Shown piece by piece: positions 1-10,450 of a DNA stretch of 64,000 nucleotides. Made by a program: the position numbers and the translations under genes. The notes under the pieces are model-generated. The model was not told where the DNA came from. It did no database searches and saw only the letters and a program-made list of their open reading frames with translations. Numbering within the stretch: the first letter of the stretch is position 1; each line of letters begins with the position of its first letter. The stretch is from Sulfitobacter sp. W027 (GTDB lineage Bacteria; Pseudomonadota; Alphaproteobacteria; Rhodobacterales; Rhodobacteraceae). Location of the stretch: NCBI RefSeq assembly GCF_025143985.1, contig NZ_CP083564.1, positions 2,449,001 through 2,513,000 of the forward strand, in the 5' to 3' direction.

Positions 1-1
1 G

Positions 2-628
2 GGCCAGCGCCAGTTCCGCGATGTGCAAAAGTTCGAGGATTACGTCTGCGGCAAGAACGGTCTGCCCCGTGAGGATTTCGGCGATTACGTCACCTTCCTG
101 CATGGGCTGCAAGAACGGCTGGGCGCGAAACATGAGGCGGCAGCGGTGGCAGCAGCCGCGCATTACGGCGCGGCGCTGGCCAGCCATGATGACACCACGG
201 CCGAGCAGGTCGCGACCAGCCACGCCCACGGCGTGCGCTTGGCCGAATTCCCCACCACCCGCGAGGCGGCAGAGGCTTGTCACACCCAAAACATCGCCAC
301 GATCATGGGCGCGCCCAACCTCGTGCGCGGCGGGTCGCACTCGGGCAATGTGGCGGCGCGGGACTTGGCGGAACTGGACCTGCTCGACATTCTGTCGTCT
401 GACTATGTCCCCGCCGCCCTGCTGTTGGGCGCCGTGCAATTGGGCCATCTGTGGGGCGATATGGCGCGGGGGCTGGCGACCGTCACCCGCACGCCTGCCC
501 ATCACGTAGGGCTGACCGACCGGGGCGAGATTGCCTTGGGTGCGCGGGCCGATCTGATCCAATTCGAGGTCATGAAGGACGCGCCGATCCTGCGGTCGGT
601 CTATGCCATGGGCAACCGCGTGGCGTAA
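2..628 (+). CDS. phnM: PhnM-type phosphonate triphosphohydrolase, C-terminal part
   Basis: This is the 3' part of an amidohydrolase-superfamily gene that enters from the left edge; the reading frame is open from base 2. The visible 208 residues match the end of alpha-D-ribose 1-methylphosphonate 5-triphosphate diphosphatase (PhnM of the C-P lyase pathway). Visible marks are a GQRQFRD start segment, an HDDTT metal-ligand motif, a long MGAPNLVRGGSHSGN stretch followed by an SSDYVPAALL segment, and a terminal ARADL segment typical of amidohydrolases. PhnM removes pyrophosphate from the triphosphate intermediate of phosphonate breakdown. No other phn gene lies downstream, so this is probably the last gene of its operon. 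The 5' end is outside the window. Confidence 0.9.
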   Translation, partial: GQRQFRDVQKFEDYVCGKNGLPREDFGDYVTFLHGLQERLGAKHEAAAVAAAAHYGAALASHDDTTAEQVATSHAHGVRLAEFPTTREAAEACHTQNIATIMGAPNLVRGGSHSGNVAARDLAELDLLDILSSDYVPAALLLGAVQLGHLWGDMARGLATVTRTPAHHVGLTDRGEIALGARADLIQFEVMKDAPILRSVYAMGNRVA

Positions 629-837
629 ACGAGCTGCCATTTATTAACTGTGCATCCGCCGAACTTGGCGGGTGTGCCCCCGTCTCTGCGCCGCCTTTGC
701 TGCGCAAAAACCCGCCCCTGCAAAGAATGTGGCTTTTTGCGCTGGTCTTACCGCTTCATAAAGCTAGATAACGCCTACTCTGCGTCTTGCAGATAGATTT
801 CAGCCGGTTATCGGGACCGACAAATTTGAGGGAAGCG

Positions 838-3249
838 GTGCAAGAAGCATTTAGATTGGCCAGCGATCGTCTTGGACAAATCGTCGAAGACGCGGCAAGC
901 GAAGTTTACCTGTTCTCAGCCGAAGACTTCACCTTCACCCTCGTCAACCGGGGCGCGCGCGAGAACCTTGGCTATTCCATGGATGAACTGCGCAGCATGG
1001 TGGCATGGGACATCAAGCCCGAACTGTCGGCGGATGCCTTTCTTGACCTTGTACAGCCACTGCTTCGCGGCGAGAAGACGACCCTTGAATATGAGACGGT
1101 CCACCAGCGCAAGGACGGCTCGCGTTATAGCGTTCTGACCCATTTGCAGCTGATCATCACCGAGGGTGAGAAGGTTTTCTACGCCGCGATACAGGACATC
1201 ACCAAACAAAAAGAGACCAACGCGGCGCTGACCAAGGCCTCTACCCGGCTAGATGCGATCCTGAGCAATACCACCATGGCCATCTTCATGATGGACGACC
1301 AGCAGCAATGCGTCTTTATGAATCGTGCGGCTGAAGAGCTGACTGGCTATAAATTCGAGGAGACCGCCGGCAGACCGCTGCATGACGTGATCCACCACAC
1401 CCATCCCGACGGGCGGCATTTCCCGATTGAAGACTGCGCCATCGACCGCGCTTTCCCGGAAAACCACCAGACCCAGGGCGAGGAAACTTTCGTTCACAAG
1501 GACGGCAGCTTCTATCCCGTGGGCTTTACCGCATCGCCGATGAAGAACGAGGCGGGCAAGACCGTAGGCACGGTGATCGAGGTCCGCGACCTGCGCGAAG
1601 AGCTGCGTGCGCGCAACGCTGAGATTGAGTTCAACAATGCGCTCAAGATTAAGATCGAAGAGGCCATGGCTGAACGGGATCGGCTTGAGGCGCAGTTGGT
1701 TCAGGCCCAGAAGATGGAGGCCGTAGGCCAACTTACGGGCGGCATCGCGCATGATTTCAACAACCTGCTCCAAGTGGTGGGCAGCAACCTTCAGCTGTTA
1801 TCGAAAGAACTGGCTGAGGGCGACGCCAAGCGGCGGTTTGTCGACAACGCCATGGCGGGCGTATCCCGCGGGGCGAAGCTGACCGCGCAGTTGCTGGCTT
1901 TCGGTCGGCAGCAGCCGCTTGAGCCGAAGCCGCAGAACCTTGGCCGTTTGGTGCGGGGCATGGACGACATGCTGCGCCGCACTTTAGGCGAAGGCATCGA
2001 GGTCGAGACTGTGATCTCGGGCGGGCTGTGGAACTGTCTCGTCGATCCGGCACAACTGGAAAACGTGATCCTGAACCTTGCGATCAACGCCCGCGATGCG
2101 ATGGCGCATCACGGCAAGCTGACGATTGAGGTGGGCAACGCGGCCCTTGATGACGCCTATGCGCGCAGCCAGCCCAATGTGACACCCGGACAATATGTCA
2201 TGTTGGCGATCACCGATACCGGTTCTGGCATCGCGCCGGAGATTATGGAGAAGGTGTTTGACCCCTTCTTCACCACGAAGGAGACTGGTGAGGGCACAGG
2301 ACTAGGCCTCAGCATGGTCTACGGCTTTATCAAGCAATCCGGCGGGCATATCAAACTTTACAGCGAAGAGGCTCAGGGCACGACCGTAAGGGTCTATCTG
2401 CCCCGCACGCAGCGCAAGGAAGAAAGCGCGCCACAGACTGCCGCCACTGAGACGCCCATCGGCAGCGGTGAGGTGATCCTTGTGGTCGAAGACGACGCCG
2501 CCGTGCGCGAAACCGCCGTCGATCTGCTGCGCGATCTGGGCTATGCCGTGCTTACGGCTGAAAACGCCGACAGCGCCTTGGCAATTGTCAAAAGCGGGGT
2601 GAAGATCAACCTGCTCTTTACCGACGTGGTCATGCCCGGCAAGGTCCGCAGCCCCGAGCTTGCCCGTGAAACCAAGGCACATTTGCCGAATGTGGGCGTG
2701 CTCTTTACCTCGGGCTACACGCAAAATGCCATCGTCCACGCCGGGCGACTGGACGAAGGAGTTGATCTGCTCAGCAAACCCTATACCCGCGAACGACTGG
2801 CGCTGAAAATCCATGAGATTCTGACCCGTCATTCCGAGACCACCCACATGGCGCGCGAAGCAGAGCAGGCCCCGGCCAGTGATGCGCCGAAGATTCTGTT
2901 GGTCGAAGACGACGCGCTGATCTGTATGGCCACCTCAGACATGCTCGCCGATCTGGGCTATGCTGTCACAGAAGCCGACAGTGTCGCCGCCGCCGAGCGC
3001 TGCCTTGCGGCGGAGCGGTTTGACCTGATGTTCACCGATCTCGGCCTGCCCGACGGCTCTGGCATGGATTTGGTGCAGCATGTCACGCAACTGCGGCCCG
3101 AGATTGCCGTTATCATCGCATCGGGGGCCGATCCGCGGGAATATGCCAAAGGCGAAACCGAGGCCACACGCTATGTTAGCTTGATGAAACCCTATGATGA
3201 GCATTCCCTGAAACGCGCCTTGGAGCAGTGTAGGGAAACGGCAGGATAA
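838..3249 (+). CDS. PAS-PAS hybrid histidine kinase with two receiver domains
   Basis: Sensor kinase of about 803 residues. Domain order: two PAS domains (about 20-130 and 135-255), a short coiled coil, HisKA with the H-box GGIAHDFNN (His305), HATPase_c with the NARDA N-box, DTGSGI and GEGTGLGL G-boxes, then two receiver domains with acceptor Asp at about 596 (FTDVVMP) and 734 (FTDLGLP). No transmembrane segment is seen, so it is probably cytoplasmic. The double receiver tail suggests an internal phosphorelay or phosphate sink; no separate response regulator is adjacent. Start: GTG at 838 has a GAGGGA ribosome site six bases upstream. An in-frame TTG at 787 would add 17 residues but has no clear ribosome site. 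The signal and target are unknown. Confidence 0.9.
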   Translation: MQEAFRLASDRLGQIVEDAASEVYLFSAEDFTFTLVNRGARENLGYSMDELRSMVAWDIKPELSADAFLDLVQPLLRGEKTTLEYETVHQRKDGSRYSVLTHLQLIITEGEKVFYAAIQDITKQKETNAALTKASTRLDAILSNTTMAIFMMDDQQQCVFMNRAAEELTGYKFEETAGRPLHDVIHHTHPDGRHFPIEDCAIDRAFPENHQTQGEETFVHKDGSFYPVGFTASPMKNEAGKTVGTVIEVRDLREELRARNAEIEFNNALKIKIEEAMAERDRLEAQLVQAQKMEAVGQLTGGIAHDFNNLLQVVGSNLQLLSKELAEGDAKRRFVDNAMAGVSRGAKLTAQLLAFGRQQPLEPKPQNLGRLVRGMDDMLRRTLGEGIEVETVISGGLWNCLVDPAQLENVILNLAINARDAMAHHGKLTIEVGNAALDDAYARSQPNVTPGQYVMLAITDTGSGIAPEIMEKVFDPFFTTKETGEGTGLGLSMVYGFIKQSGGHIKLYSEEAQGTTVRVYLPRTQRKEESAPQTAATETPIGSGEVILVVEDDAAVRETAVDLLRDLGYAVLTAENADSALAIVKSGVKINLLFTDVVMPGKVRSPELARETKAHLPNVGVLFTSGYTQNAIVHAGRLDEGVDLLSKPYTRERLALKIHEILTRHSETTHMAREAEQAPASDAPKILLVEDDALICMATSDMLADLGYAVTEADSVAAAERCLAAERFDLMFTDLGLPDGSGMDLVQHVTQLRPEIAVIIASGADPREYAKGETEATRYVSLMKPYDEHSLKRALEQCRETAG

Positions 3250-3310
3250 GGCGGCTAGGATCAGCCCGGTTTTCGATCTATGACGTGAGAAAACAAAAGA
3301 GAGGCAGATC

Positions 3311-3598
3311 ATGCGCAGCATTACATTCGCAGCAGTTTCCACCCTTATCTTCGTCGCAGGTTGCGCAGGCATCGCCGCCGACCAAGTGATGGTTCACCGC
3401 ACCGGGCCAAACGAGCTTTTGAAGCTGCGTTCCGGGCCGGGGCTTGATTTCGGGGTCATCATGGGCCTGCCCGATGGCACCGTCCTGAACCGCCGCGATT
3501 GTGTGACCGAGATTGGCCAGCTTTGGTGCCGGGTATCTCTGGCCGATGCGCCCGAGGTGCAAGGCTATGTCTCGGCGGATTATATCTCAGACATCTGA
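3311..3598 (+). CDS. SH3b-domain lipoprotein
   Basis: A 95-residue protein with a cleavable N-terminus ending in a lipobox-like VAGC (Cys at about 18), then a bacterial SH3 domain (about 27-92). The LKLRSGPGLDFGVI segment, a central Cys-Leu/Trp-Cys region and a GYVSADYI end are typical of SH3b repeats. Such domains usually bind peptidoglycan or peptides at the cell envelope. The ribosome site GAGAGG lies eight bases before the ATG. It stands alone 60 bp after the sensor kinase gene. The envelope location is inferred from the lipobox; the ligand is unknown. Confidence 0.8.
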   Translation: MRSITFAAVSTLIFVAGCAGIAADQVMVHRTGPNELLKLRSGPGLDFGVIMGLPDGTVLNRRDCVTEIGQLWCRVSLADAPEVQGYVSADYISDI

Positions 3599-3829
3599 AC
3601 GATAGGTCAGATTGAGGGTGGCGCGTTTGGAGCGCCGCCCATTCCGCCGACACGGTGGCCCCGCCCGCATGGGCATTCCTAAAAACTTGCCCCCAGCGTC
3701 CCTTCGCCGTTCCGGCGAAGAAATCGCCCCCCGTCCGGCACATGGGTCGATTTACTCTAAGTTCACTCTATCTCAGGCCTTCACACCCTTCGTGAAAGCC
3801 ACTGAAGTCTCTCAAGAGTTAGGACAAAT

Positions 3830-4765
3830 ATGTGCCGCTTCCTCGCCTATATCGGACCTGAACTGCCAATCGAGGCGCTGCTCCTTGCCCCTGAGAACAG
3901 CCTGCTGAACCAAAGCCTTGATCCGGAACTGCACCCAAGCCTGCAACTGGCCGGTTGGGGCTTTGCCGCATGGAGCGGGCATTTGCTGAAGCCCGACGCG
4001 CCGTTGCTCTATCACCGGCCAAAGGCGGCCTTTCACGACGACAACGCCAAGACCCTAATCCCCAGCCTGCAGGCCCATACGATGCTCTCGCATATCCGCG
4101 CGGCCTCTTATGACGCCAGCGTCGTGCAGGCCGATGAGAACTGCCACCCGTTTTCCTTTGAGCATACCCCTTGGATCATCGCCCAGAACGGTGCCCTGCC
4201 CCATTGGCGGCAGTTGCAGCGCGAACTTCTGACCCATTGCAAAGATAAATACCTCACCCAGATGCGCGGCACGACGGATACGGAATTTCTCTATGTGCTG
4301 CTGCTGTCCCTCTTGGAAGACGACAGTGATGAGGAGGTGAAGCGCGGGTTTGAGAAGATGCTGAAACTGATCTGCGAGGCGGCTCGCAAGCTTGATCTTG
4401 CGGCGCTGACCAAGCTCAAGATCGCACTCGTCAGTTCGGATCGGATCATCGGCGTGAACTATGGCTGCGGCCATGAGGGCGAAACCGATGTGACCGGTGA
4501 TTGGAAGAAGCTGCGGGATGAGGACTTGCCCCTCTCCATGCTGCTTGAACCCGTCTATGTGTTGACGGGCGCAAATTTTCAGGACTATGAAGGGTCGTAC
4601 GAGGTCGACGCATGCCCCGAGGGGGAGGCGACATCGGCAATTTTTGCCTCCGAGCCGCTGACCGAAGACGGGGATGAATGGCTGAGCATCAGCTTTGGCG
4701 AGATCGTGTTTCTGGAGCGGAAAGACGGGCGTATCGCCAAAACGGTCAGCAAGCTCGACGTCTGA
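3830..4765 (+). CDS. Class II glutamine amidotransferase (YafJ/EgtC type)
   Basis: A 311-residue Ntn-type glutaminase. The sequence begins MCRFLAY, so Cys2 becomes the N-terminal nucleophile after Met removal. Further family marks are SHIRAAS, NCHPF, QNGALPHW (oxyanion-hole Asn-Gly) and GTTDTEFLY. These proteins release ammonia from glutamine, or act as amidohydrolases on gamma-glutamyl compounds as EgtC does. No ergothioneine genes are present, so the substrate is open. The stand-alone form lacks a synthetase domain. An AGGAC ribosome site precedes the ATG. It is followed after 34 bp by a poly-gamma-glutamate hydrolase-like gene, and both products may act on gamma-glutamyl bonds (inference). 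Confidence 0.87.
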   Translation: MCRFLAYIGPELPIEALLLAPENSLLNQSLDPELHPSLQLAGWGFAAWSGHLLKPDAPLLYHRPKAAFHDDNAKTLIPSLQAHTMLSHIRAASYDASVVQADENCHPFSFEHTPWIIAQNGALPHWRQLQRELLTHCKDKYLTQMRGTTDTEFLYVLLLSLLEDDSDEEVKRGFEKMLKLICEAARKLDLAALTKLKIALVSSDRIIGVNYGCGHEGETDVTGDWKKLRDEDLPLSMLLEPVYVLTGANFQDYEGSYEVDACPEGEATSAIFASEPLTEDGDEWLSISFGEIVFLERKDGRIAKTVSKLDV

Positions 4766-4799
4766 CCGCCGCCCCTGCCCCCAGCCGATAGGAGCCCCC

Positions 4800-5366
4800 A
4801 TGACAGATCGTTTCGACAGTTTTGCCGCCCTTTCGGCCAAGATGAAGCCAGATGTCGATTACCGCATACGCGCCGAGGATCGGGGCAGCGCTGTGATCCT
4901 GCTTGCCCCACATGGCGGCACGGTTGAGCCTGAGACGAGCCTGATCGCCGAGGCCATCGCGGGGCGCGACTATTCCTATTACCTGTTTGAGGCGCTGAAA
5001 GCCGGGGCGCATGGGGATTTCCACATCACCTCGCACCGCTTTGATGAGCCGCAGGCGCTGGAACTTGTGGCAAACGCGCAGGTCGCCGTGGCGATCCACG
5101 GGCGCAAAGATGATGGCACCGAGACCGTCTGGCTTGGGGGACGCGCCGAGGCCCTGCGCGACGCGATCGGCGCGGCCCTGCGTGAGGCGGGGTTTGAGGC
5201 GGCGCTAAACACCACCCTGCCGGGCGTGCATGAGACGAACATCTGCAACCGAACCCGCTCTGGCGAGGGGGTGCAGCTTGAACTGCCCCGGTCGCTCAGG
5301 CGAATGTTGGCGGAAGATGCCGCGCTTCTTGAGGCGTTTTGTCTGGCGGTGCGCAGGGCGCTTTAG
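4800..5366 (+). CDS. Poly-gamma-glutamate hydrolase family protein
   Basis: A 188-residue protein of the YjqB/phage gamma-PGA hydrolase family. The marks are APHGGTVEPETS near the N-terminus (zinc-site HGG and Glu), YYLFEAL, ITSHRFDEP, VAIHGRKD (second His) and VQLELPRSLR. The family members are zinc peptidases related to carboxypeptidases that cut gamma-glutamyl polymers. Start chosen at the ATG at 4800, preceded by AGGAG; a longer in-frame opening would overlap the amidotransferase gene. The two genes are 34 bp apart and probably co-transcribed. No signal peptide is visible, so the protein is probably cytoplasmic. Confidence 0.82.
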   Translation: MTDRFDSFAALSAKMKPDVDYRIRAEDRGSAVILLAPHGGTVEPETSLIAEAIAGRDYSYYLFEALKAGAHGDFHITSHRFDEPQALELVANAQVAVAIHGRKDDGTETVWLGGRAEALRDAIGAALREAGFEAALNTTLPGVHETNICNRTRSGEGVQLELPRSLRRMLAEDAALLEAFCLAVRRAL

Positions 5367-6022
<656 letters not shown>

Positions 6023-6171
6023 ACCGCTGGCCGTAGTGTGGGGATAGGACTCACTCTGTTGCGCGTGGGTAACTAAAGCCCTGTCTGCAACATCCAACTG
6101 TTCTACCCCGCGAATAGTTGACGCTGGCAGGCGCTGGTGGAAGGGGTTAGGACGGATGCGGAGGATCCCCC

Positions 6172-7113
6172 ATGCGCAACCCTGACAGCCTCACGACCAG
6201 ACCCAACGAAGACACACCTCAAGGTCTGGCCTTTGCCATTGCAGCCTATGTCTTCTGGGGGTTCCTGCCCCTCTATATGAAGGCGCTGGCGCATATCCCG
6301 GCGGCCGAGGTCGTCGCCCACCGGGTGGTCTGGTCTGTACCCATCGCAGCGCTTGTACTGGTGGTGATGCGGCGGACGCAGGATTTGAAAGCGGCGCTAC
6401 TCTCCCCCCGCACGCTGCTCATGGGTGCGGTGACGGCCACGCTGATCTCGATCAACTGGGGCATCTATGTCTGGGCGATCGCCTCGGGCCACGCGCTTGA
6501 TGCAGCATTGGGCTATTACATCAACCCTCTGTTCAGCATTCTATTGGGCGCGCTTCTTTTGGGGGAACGCATGTCCAAGCGGCAATTGCTCGCAGTGGGC
6601 CTCGCCGTGGGGGCCGTGCTCGTGCTGGCACTGGACACTGGATCGATCCCATGGGTTGCCTTGGGGCTGACTTTGAGCTGGGGCTTTTACGCGCTGGCCA
6701 AGAAGAGCCTGCCGATCGGGCCGAACCAAGGCTTCCTTCTCGAAGTGCTCCTCCTGCTCGTCCCGGCCCTCGCCTATATCGCCTACCTTACGTCCACCGG
6801 CCAGGGGAATTTCCTCACCGGAACGCCGATCGATACGTGGCTTTTGCTGGGCTGTGGCGCGGTTACAGCGGTGCCTTTGCTTGTCTATGCCAACGGCGCC
6901 AAGCTCTTGCGGCTCTCGACCATCGGAATTTTGCAGTACATCGCGCCAACCATGATCTTCATCGTTGCGGTATTCGTATTTGGCGAAGAGTTTGGCCGCG
7001 CGCGAATGATCGCCTTCCCGATGATCTGGGCGGCGCTGATCCTTTACTCGTCATCGATGCTTCAACAGATGCGTCGGAGCCGCTCTGCCAAGAGGCCTGT
7101 AGGTCAAGGTTGA
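6172..7113 (+). CDS. rarD: RarD-type EamA family transporter
   Basis: A 313-residue integral membrane protein with about ten hydrophobic segments and two EamA halves. The N-terminal AAYVFWGFLPLYMK and VVAHRVVWSVP motifs are diagnostic for RarD. Other marks are NWGIYVWAI, ALGYYINPL, LLLGERMS and the C-terminal LQYIAPT and FGEEF. It belongs to the drug/metabolite transporter superfamily in the inner membrane; substrates of RarD are not firmly known. Start: ATG at 6172 with a GGAGGATCCCCC ribosome site. It stands alone, downstream of the thiolase remnant and just upstream of the island boundary. Confidence 0.9.
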   Translation: MRNPDSLTTRPNEDTPQGLAFAIAAYVFWGFLPLYMKALAHIPAAEVVAHRVVWSVPIAALVLVVMRRTQDLKAALLSPRTLLMGAVTATLISINWGIYVWAIASGHALDAALGYYINPLFSILLGALLLGERMSKRQLLAVGLAVGAVLVLALDTGSIPWVALGLTLSWGFYALAKKSLPIGPNQGFLLEVLLLLVPALAYIAYLTSTGQGNFLTGTPIDTWLLLGCGAVTAVPLLVYANGAKLLRLSTIGILQYIAPTMIFIVAVFVFGEEFGRARMIAFPMIWAALILYSSSMLQQMRRSRSAKRPVGQG

Positions 7114-7503
7114 GCGTTAGGTGGATAACTGCGGCTGGGAGCTTGCTTAGCGCGGTAGTCCTTTCCGTTCATCCGCGAGTTCGCACACTATCCCCTCGTA
7201 CGATTCATAATCGGTTTTTTTGATCGCTATAAACATACCACAGGCAGGTAGCCCGCCCCGAACACAGACTTGTTTGATATGAGCGCGATGCTCCATCGAA
7301 CGCGGACCCATTGATCGGGTCTCTCACAGGGGCATATAGCGTTGCTGAAGCTGCAAAGGTATGGCTCTGCACATCTTGACGCCGAAGGGTGAAATGGAGC
7401 AGAGGCAACTTGATATGCAACCTCACGTGCAACCAAATCTGCCAATTCAGGGAAAAGGCATCGGAGCCAAACACGAAATGTGTTTGTTCTCAGATGCTTG
7501 TCA
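7114..7503. other. Chromosomal flank left of the island, no gene seen
   Basis: About 390 bases between rarD and the left attachment repeat. Short open frames on the minus strand have no ribosome site or recognisable motif. No RNA gene is seen. Confidence 0.5.
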
Positions 7504-7526
7504 GGAAATTGGCTCCGGCGGTAGGG
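7504..7526. repeat. attL copy of the 23-bp island repeat
   Basis: Identical over 23 bases to 22923-22945; the bases just outside differ on both sides (a versus g before, g versus a after). It carries the last 17 bases of the tRNA-Asn gene but no further tRNA sequence, as expected for the displaced copy of the original tRNA end after integration. Confidence 0.9.
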
Positions 7527-8011
7527 GCAGGAGATAACAGCTAAGCACCACTGAAATCAAAGGGAAATTCTCCGATTCCGGCACCGAACCCGGCGGTGTG
7601 ACCCAGCTTGTGCCGTAACCTGTGCACCGGGTCAAGAGGCGCACGAGTCCGAAGCGCTTTCGCAGAGACGGGGCGGGCGGGGCGTATCTCTCGGGAAGCT
7701 TGCCGACCCCAAACGAGGGCGTGATCGTGTGGGGTTTGGTCTATGGACCGGAAACAAGATTGACTGCGCGAAACCTATGTCCGACTCAACCTCCAAGTTC
7801 CGCAGCGTTGTCGGAAGGAATTGCTACACCATGATCAGCTATTCAGACCACAATCCGCTACCCATCTCCACTCCTTCGAGCGTATCCAGTAGGAGTTCTT
7901 CGCCCGCCACAAACCTGAGCTGCCTCCGTTAGGCGAGCTTGTTTATCGAATCCGTGGCATGCAGCATCCGTCCGTCCTACAAAGGTCGCAACAAGAACAC
8001 GAGGGACGACC
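7527..8011. other. Left end of the island, no gene seen
   Basis: About 485 bases between attL and the ATPase gene. No convincing coding frame is found on either strand. A single TGTGCAC heptamer at 7621-7627 matches the repeat found four times beside attR, so this stretch may hold left-arm integrase sites and the promoter of the ATPase operon. Confidence 0.45.
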
Positions 8012-10171
8012 ATGGACGAATTGAAGCTCGATCTCGAGCACTGCTACGGCATTCGCCGGCTCGAGCACACGTTCAACTTCACTGAATGCCAAGCAACGGC
8101 TCTATATGCCCCGAACGGCGCCATGAAATCGTCTCTGGCGAAGACTTTTCAAGACATCGCAGACGGGAAGAAGTCTTCAGATCGGATGTTCCCCGATCGG
8201 GCAACCAAGCGTGTGGTCGTCGACGAGAACGGTGCAGAGCTTGATCCTGAGTCAATCCTGGTTGTCCGCCCATATGATGAGGAGTTCGGCCCCGGCGCGA
8301 ATACCTCGACGCTCCTTGTGAACGCTGCACTGCGCAGAGACTACGAAAAGCTGAATGCGGGCGTCGAGGATGCAAAGAAGGCCTTCCTCGCCGCCATGAA
8401 GGAGCAGTCTGGTTCAAAACGCGACCTCGCTGCCGAGATATCGGCGACGTTCACTCGGACCGAAAATCAGTTCCTGACGGCGGTCATCCGAATAAATGAC
8501 GAAATCAAGATCCAGTCCGAAGCGCCGTTCGCGGACATCCCCTACGACCTGGTATTCGATGCGAAGGTCGTCGAGATGCTCGAGAAACAGCAAGTGCAGG
8601 AAGCGCTTAAAGACTACGTAGCCCGGTTCAACGAGCTGATCGACCAGTCCACCTACTTCAAGCGCGGCACCTTCACATACTACAACGCTGGTGAGATTGC
8701 CAAAGCGCTCGAAAGCAACGGATTCTTCGACGCCGCGCATAGCGTCAGACTGAACGCGGACCAGCACGTTGAGATCACCACGAAGCAGCAGCTCGAGGAC
8801 CTTGTCAAAGCAGAGAAAGAAGGGATCGCGGCTGACGCAAAGCTACGCAAGACGTTCGAAGCCGTCGAGAAGCTGCTTCACCGAAATGTCAGCGTGCGGG
8901 ACTTCAACTCATTCATATCCAACCGGGAGGATATCGTTCCCGCCCTTTCGAACATCGGTAATTTTAAGGAGCAGGTCTGGAAGAGCTACATCGTCAAGCA
9001 TCGGGACGCATATGATCGGCTTGTCCAGGAAATCCGAGATGCAGCTGAGAGGAGGAAGCAGATAGAGGAAGCCGCCCGCAACGAGCGGACCGCATGGCAG
9101 GAAGTTATCGATATCTTCAACAGCCGCTTCTTCGTGCCATTCGAGCTGAGCGTAAAGAATCTCACCTCGGCCGTTCTCGGAGGCGAAATTCCGAAACTTG
9201 GGTTCACGTTCAAAGAGGGTGAGGATCGGAAGGACGTCGACAAGAACGCCCTTCTGGAAGTTCTGAGCACAGGTGAAAGGAAAGCGCTATACATTCTGAA
9301 TATCATCTTCGAGGTTCAGATCCGGATGAAATCCGGCCAGAGAACGCTAATGGTTGTTGATGATGTTGCGGACTCGTTCGACTACAAAAACAAGTATGCC
9401 ATTATCCAATATCTAAAGGACATCTCTGAGGACGAGAATTTCCGGCAGATCATTCTGACCCACAACTTCGACTTCTTCAGGACGCTTGAGAGCCGCTTTC
9501 TGAGAAGGGACAGCTGCTTCATGGTAGCCAGGAAGGAGAGCGGCGTCGAGGTCAGTCAGGCCGTCGGAATCAGGAACATCTTTGTCAACGACTGGAAGGT
9601 CCACTTCGGCACGGCACCTCGGAAGCGTATCGCTTCGATCCCTTTCATGCGGAACCTCGTGGAGTTCACGAAGGGCACCCAAGACCCTGACTACGGAGCC
9701 CTTACCGCGCTCCTTCACGTAAAACCGAATACGGCAACGATCACGGATGCTGAGCTATTCGAGTTTTACAGCCGTATCTTTGGCGCTGCCGCGCGAAATG
9801 CCACTCCTACTGCCGGCACCGCGCTCGACCTGATCTATGAGGAAGCCGATGCATGTTTGGTCGAGGCCGACGGGGCGAACTTCGAGAACAAGATCGTCCT
9901 GTCCATCGCCACGCGCCTGCGTGCAGAGCAATACATGATTGGGCGGATCGACGACCCGGAGGCCATTGCGGGCATCCGTGGCATGCAGACGACGGCGCTG
10001 CTAAGATGCTTCAAGGAGCGCTTCCCGGATGATAATGCGACGGCAGTGATGGACCGCGTCGTCCTCATGACGCCCGAGAACATTCACCTCAACTCGTTCA
10101 TGTATGAGCCGATTCTGGATATGTCTGACGAGCACCTCCGAAAGATCTATGCAGAAGTTAAGGCGCTGTGA
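8012..10171 (+). CDS. AAA/ABC-type ATPase of the AAA_13 (PrrC/RloC-like) group
   Basis: A 719-residue ATPase with an ABC/SMC-like split nucleotide-binding site. The Walker A is the unusual NGAMKSS (Lys39), where other ATPases have GxGKS. An ABC signature LSTGERKAL lies at about 418-426, a Walker B VVDDVADSFD with Asp450/451, and an H-loop THNFDFF with His484. The middle (about 100-400) is charged and helical, as in coiled-coil SMC-like proteins. Residues after about 500 form a C-terminal region I cannot assign and could hold an effector. The anticodon-nuclease HEPN motifs of PrrC are not evident. The ribosome site GAGGGACGACC precedes the ATG. Location on a mobile island 280 bp before a DNA methyltransferase suggests anti-phage defence (inference). 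Confidence 0.8.
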   Translation: MDELKLDLEHCYGIRRLEHTFNFTECQATALYAPNGAMKSSLAKTFQDIADGKKSSDRMFPDRATKRVVVDENGAELDPESILVVRPYDEEFGPGANTSTLLVNAALRRDYEKLNAGVEDAKKAFLAAMKEQSGSKRDLAAEISATFTRTENQFLTAVIRINDEIKIQSEAPFADIPYDLVFDAKVVEMLEKQQVQEALKDYVARFNELIDQSTYFKRGTFTYYNAGEIAKALESNGFFDAAHSVRLNADQHVEITTKQQLEDLVKAEKEGIAADAKLRKTFEAVEKLLHRNVSVRDFNSFISNREDIVPALSNIGNFKEQVWKSYIVKHRDAYDRLVQEIRDAAERRKQIEEAARNERTAWQEVIDIFNSRFFVPFELSVKNLTSAVLGGEIPKLGFTFKEGEDRKDVDKNALLEVLSTGERKALYILNIIFEVQIRMKSGQRTLMVVDDVADSFDYKNKYAIIQYLKDISEDENFRQIILTHNFDFFRTLESRFLRRDSCFMVARKESGVEVSQAVGIRNIFVNDWKVHFGTAPRKRIASIPFMRNLVEFTKGTQDPDYGALTALLHVKPNTATITDAELFEFYSRIFGAAARNATPTAGTALDLIYEEADACLVEADGANFENKIVLSIATRLRAEQYMIGRIDDPEAIAGIRGMQTTALLRCFKERFPDDNATAVMDRVVLMTPENIHLNSFMYEPILDMSDEHLRKIYAEVKAL

Positions 10172-10450
10172 CTGGCAGCCCTCGGTAACGCGCTCAGCTG
10201 CAAGGAGACAACCTGATCCGGTGAACGGGTCGGCGGCTTGATATTGACGCATGACCCCGGCGCGCCGCCAGTGATCGAAGGTCCAACCCGCTGGATGAAC
10301 GAACTTTACAAGATGCGGTGGTGACTTCAGCGATCGAGCCCTACCTGAGGATCGCGGCACCTACGCTTTTCCGCCGGTGTTGTCAATATGTTCTTGTCCT
10401 TTGGGTGCGACTCTGGCTTTATCGGCAAAAAGAAATTTAGGGAGAGGCAG

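Noticed and set aside
7205..7474. Minus-strand frames of 72-89 codons left of attL
   Set aside because: No ribosome site, no recognisable motif, overlapping frames of similar length.
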